A DNA stretch of 46,373 nt, taken from positions 1-46,373 of the forward strand of contig NZ_LABY01000080.1 of NCBI RefSeq assembly GCF_001043975.1. The letters are read 5' to 3'. This stretch comes from Methylobacterium variabile (GTDB lineage: Bacteria; Pseudomonadota; Alphaproteobacteria; Rhizobiales; Beijerinckiaceae). A program made the translations under genes and the position numbers. Below the pieces are notes generated by a model. The model was not told where the DNA came from, did not search any database, and worked only from the letters and a program-made list of their open reading frames with translations. Of this stretch, positions 44,898-46,373 are shown one piece after another (positions within the stretch are counted from its first letter, which is position 1; each line of letters starts with the position of its first letter).

Positions 44898-45323
44898 GAT
44901 CGGGTAGGTCCCGAGAAACAGGTCGCCCAGCGCTCGCCGCCGCAGATAGGTCAGCCGCCGCCGCCGCAGATGCTCGGGCCGGTCGTGGATCAGGTGGCAG
45001 CGCTGGCACCAAGCGGCGAGATCCCGGTCGCCGTTCAGGCTAGTATCGTGCGCGCGGTGACAGGCCGCCAGGATCGGCACAGTCAGCCGTGCGCTGGCTA
45101 GGACCTCGAGCCCGGGCAGGCGTCGCAGCGGCCGGCCACGGCCTGAGCGCCAGTGGCCGGCCTCGGCGTCGTACCATGCTCCCCCGTCGAGGCAGACGAT
45201 CACCCGGCCGTGTGGCCGCCCGCAGGCCTCGCAGCGTCCGCCGGCGCGGCCGAAGCGGATCACCGCCGAGAGCTGCGGCCAGTCGATCGGGTAGAAGTGG
45301 CGGTGTTCGGGGCGGATCGGCAC
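44892..45323 (-). CDS. HNH endonuclease-like protein
   Basis: The 143-residue product has two zinc-type Cys pairs, CEACG (residues 31-35) and CQRCH near residue 110. The HNH-like core is ILAACHRAHDTSLNGDRDLA followed by AWCQRCHLIHDRPEHLRRR. The N-terminus (MPIRPEHRHFYPIDWPQLS) is typical of a phage/plasmid-type HNH family. It likely cuts DNA with a His-metal finger. Its terminator is the hairpin at 44851-44897. Confidence 0.85.
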   Translation of the reverse strand: MPIRPEHRHFYPIDWPQLSAVIRFGRAGGRCEACGRPHGRVIVCLDGGAWYDAEAGHWRSGRGRPLRRLPGLEVLASARLTVPILAACHRAHDTSLNGDRDLAAWCQRCHLIHDRPEHLRRRRLTYLRRRALGDLFLGTYPIS

Positions 45324-45473
45324 GGTGAAGCGACGCTACCACGGCCGAGTTAAGGGTGAATCCCCCTCGGGTCGCATCCTGCCGTGAATCTGCGCTCAGA
45401 GTCCGAGAGTGGGAGGAAAGCCTGGGCTTCGCGAGCCTTGCCCTCTGGCGGACCGCTCGCGCGAGGGTCGGCT

Positions 45474-45888
45474 GTGACCGAGCGTCTCGGGATCCACTTC
45501 ATGCCTTGAACTCCTTATCCCCGAGGCGGGCGAGCTGCTCCTCCACGGCAGGGTCGCGAATGCGCTCGCGACCCTCGACCAGCAGGCCGTCCTGAAGGCC
45601 GCCAGGACGGCCGCAGACCGCCAGGTCGCCGATCCGCAGGCGCGGCTGCCCGACACACTCGTGCCGACCCTGCAAGGCCACCTGCTCCAGGCGATCACCG
45701 ATCAAAAGGGGCGGAATAACGCCGCCCTCGCCCAGGTTCACGAGGTGCTCAAGGCCAAGGAGCATCTTGCCGCGGCAACGTCGGCGCTGGCGGAGGCGGC
45801 CCAAAAGGCGCACGGCCTGCGCTTCCCGGACTACGCATGGCTTCGCCACGTCGATCCGATCCTGCAATCCAAGATTGCAACCTACTGA
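45474..45888 (+). pseudogene. Hypothetical gene with a broken start
   Basis: A GTG at 45474 begins VTERLGIHFMP and stops. One frame over, sense continues without a start codon as LELLIPEAGELLLHGRVANA, then VLKAARTAADRQVADPQARL and on to FPDYAWLRHVDPILQSKIAT. The join falls at 45500-45508, consistent with one lost base. The helical, Ala/Leu/Gln-rich C-terminal 75 residues are open from a GTG at 45661. The family is not recognised. Confidence 0.45.
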
Positions 45889-45889
45889 A

Positions 45890-46090
45890 AAATGAGCGGA
45901 GATCCTGAGTGGGGGCTGCCCAAGCCAGAGTAGTAGCGCGGAAGATTGATAGGGCGGCCAGTGCGCCAAGCAACGGTTCCGGCATGAGTGTGGGTCAGAT
46001 TACGTTGGGCGACAACAGGTGTGTCTTGCCCACGCCGGACGGACCCAGGAACACCACGTTCTGCGCCCACTCTACAAAGGCCACCCGACC
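45890..46090 (-). mobile_element. Remnant of an IS21-family element (istB fragment)
   Basis: The leftward frame at 46087-45995 reads RVAFVEWAQNVVFLGPSGVGKT followed by HLL and soon a stop. This is the IstB helper-ATPase N-terminal junction with Walker A GPSGVGKT. The rest of the ATPase is missing and no istA is present. The 100 bases to the left are AT-neutral and may be element end sequence. It abuts the DUF6118-like fragment at about 46087. Confidence 0.6.
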
Positions 46091-46373
46091 GGCGCGTACG
46101 CGAGCGGTGGCGGCGGAATGCGTGGCTCGGGGGAGCCGGCGCGGCAGGGATCCTGATGGGTCTGGTGCTGGCGGTGCCGCGGTTCCTATCGTTCTCGCTG
46201 GCGGAGCGGAGGGTGGCAACGGTGATGGGCGAGCGCGCTTGGGATGCGGGCACCCGCCTGATGGCCTTCGCCAACCCTGAGTCTGCCGAGTGGATCTACG
46301 CGGCCCAGGAACTTGTGCGAGCGAACGCTGCGACGGTGGCGTCGTGCCGGGTTGAACCGCTCCGGGTTTCCCG
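46087..46373 (+). pseudogene. DUF6118-like C-terminal fragment, cut by the window edge
   Basis: From the IS21 remnant onward one frame reads RERWRRNAWLGGAGAAGILM, a membrane segment, then RVATVMGERAWDAGTRLMAF and AQELVRANAATVASCRVEP to the end of the window. This resembles the C-terminal half of DUF6118 proteins, common on Methylobacterium and related plasmids. The N-terminal half is missing at the IS21 junction, so it is probably a remnant. The stop lies beyond the window. Confidence 0.5.

Overview
This is a high-GC accessory stretch of an alphaproteobacterial genome, most likely Methylobacterium/Methylorubrum or a close relative, and probably carried on a plasmid or genomic island. The reasons are the codon use, a GroEL sequence that reads like Rhizobiales GroEL, a DUF6118-like tail, palindromic repeats of the Rhizobiales type, and many insertion-sequence scars. 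No rRNA, tRNA or CRISPR array was seen.

Layout. (1) 1-3.7 kb: two small secreted proteins, a coupled pair ending in a DUF6036-type nucleotidyltransferase, and an ECF sigma factor overlapping its membrane anti-sigma factor NrsF (DUF1109). GTAAC-N16-CGRA boxes precede both secreted genes and the sigma gene. (2) 3.7-6.3 kb: an intact ISL3-family IS beside a frameshifted TnpB-like RuvC gene. (3) 6.4-14.9 kb: a copper-tolerance block of periplasmic and outer-membrane parts: His-rich and Met-rich small proteins, DUF305, a TolC-type channel, a Tat-exported multicopper oxidase, two CusF-type proteins and a c-type cytochrome. (4) 14.9-19.9 kb: degenerate DNA, a class III cyclase coupled to a PCuAC-like protein, a CopZ-like chaperone and a truncated copA. 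(5) 19.9-28.6 kb: metal and metalloid modules: a MerR-controlled glutaredoxin-MauE/DUF4396/Cys-rich peptide operon, rcnR-rcnA, DUF1289, and arsR-arsC-arsC-arsB-MFS with divergent arsH. (6) 28.6-31.2 kb: a 5'-truncated crcB, a VapBC-type toxin-antitoxin pair, and a tyrosine recombinase behind a palindrome. (7) 31.3-44.3 kb: the most unusual region. (8) 44.3-46.4 kb: palindromic repeats, an HNH nuclease, and remnants of an IS21 istB, a DUF6118 gene and an unidentified gene.

Region 7 holds three operons. The leftward operon encodes a calcineurin-like phosphoesterase fused to a thymidylate-synthase-like domain (one frameshift in this sequence), an alpha/beta hydrolase, and a 1401-residue protein with an N-terminal caspase-like domain (His95/Cys144) and a nearly complete C-terminal GroEL. 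Divergent from it is a rightward operon: ACP-like protein, XRE repressor, ImmA/IrrE metalloprotease, papain-like protease, and a second thymidylate-synthase-like protein. Converging on that is a leftward pair, a MazG-like NTP pyrophosphohydrolase and a uracil-DNA-glycosylase-like protein. Two dyads built from CGACAT/ATGTCG half-sites lie between the first two operons and could be the XRE operators. I infer a conflict or defence island combining nucleotide surveillance, a chaperonin-linked caspase effector, and proteolytic derepression. This is a hypothesis from domain content and layout, not a demonstrated function.
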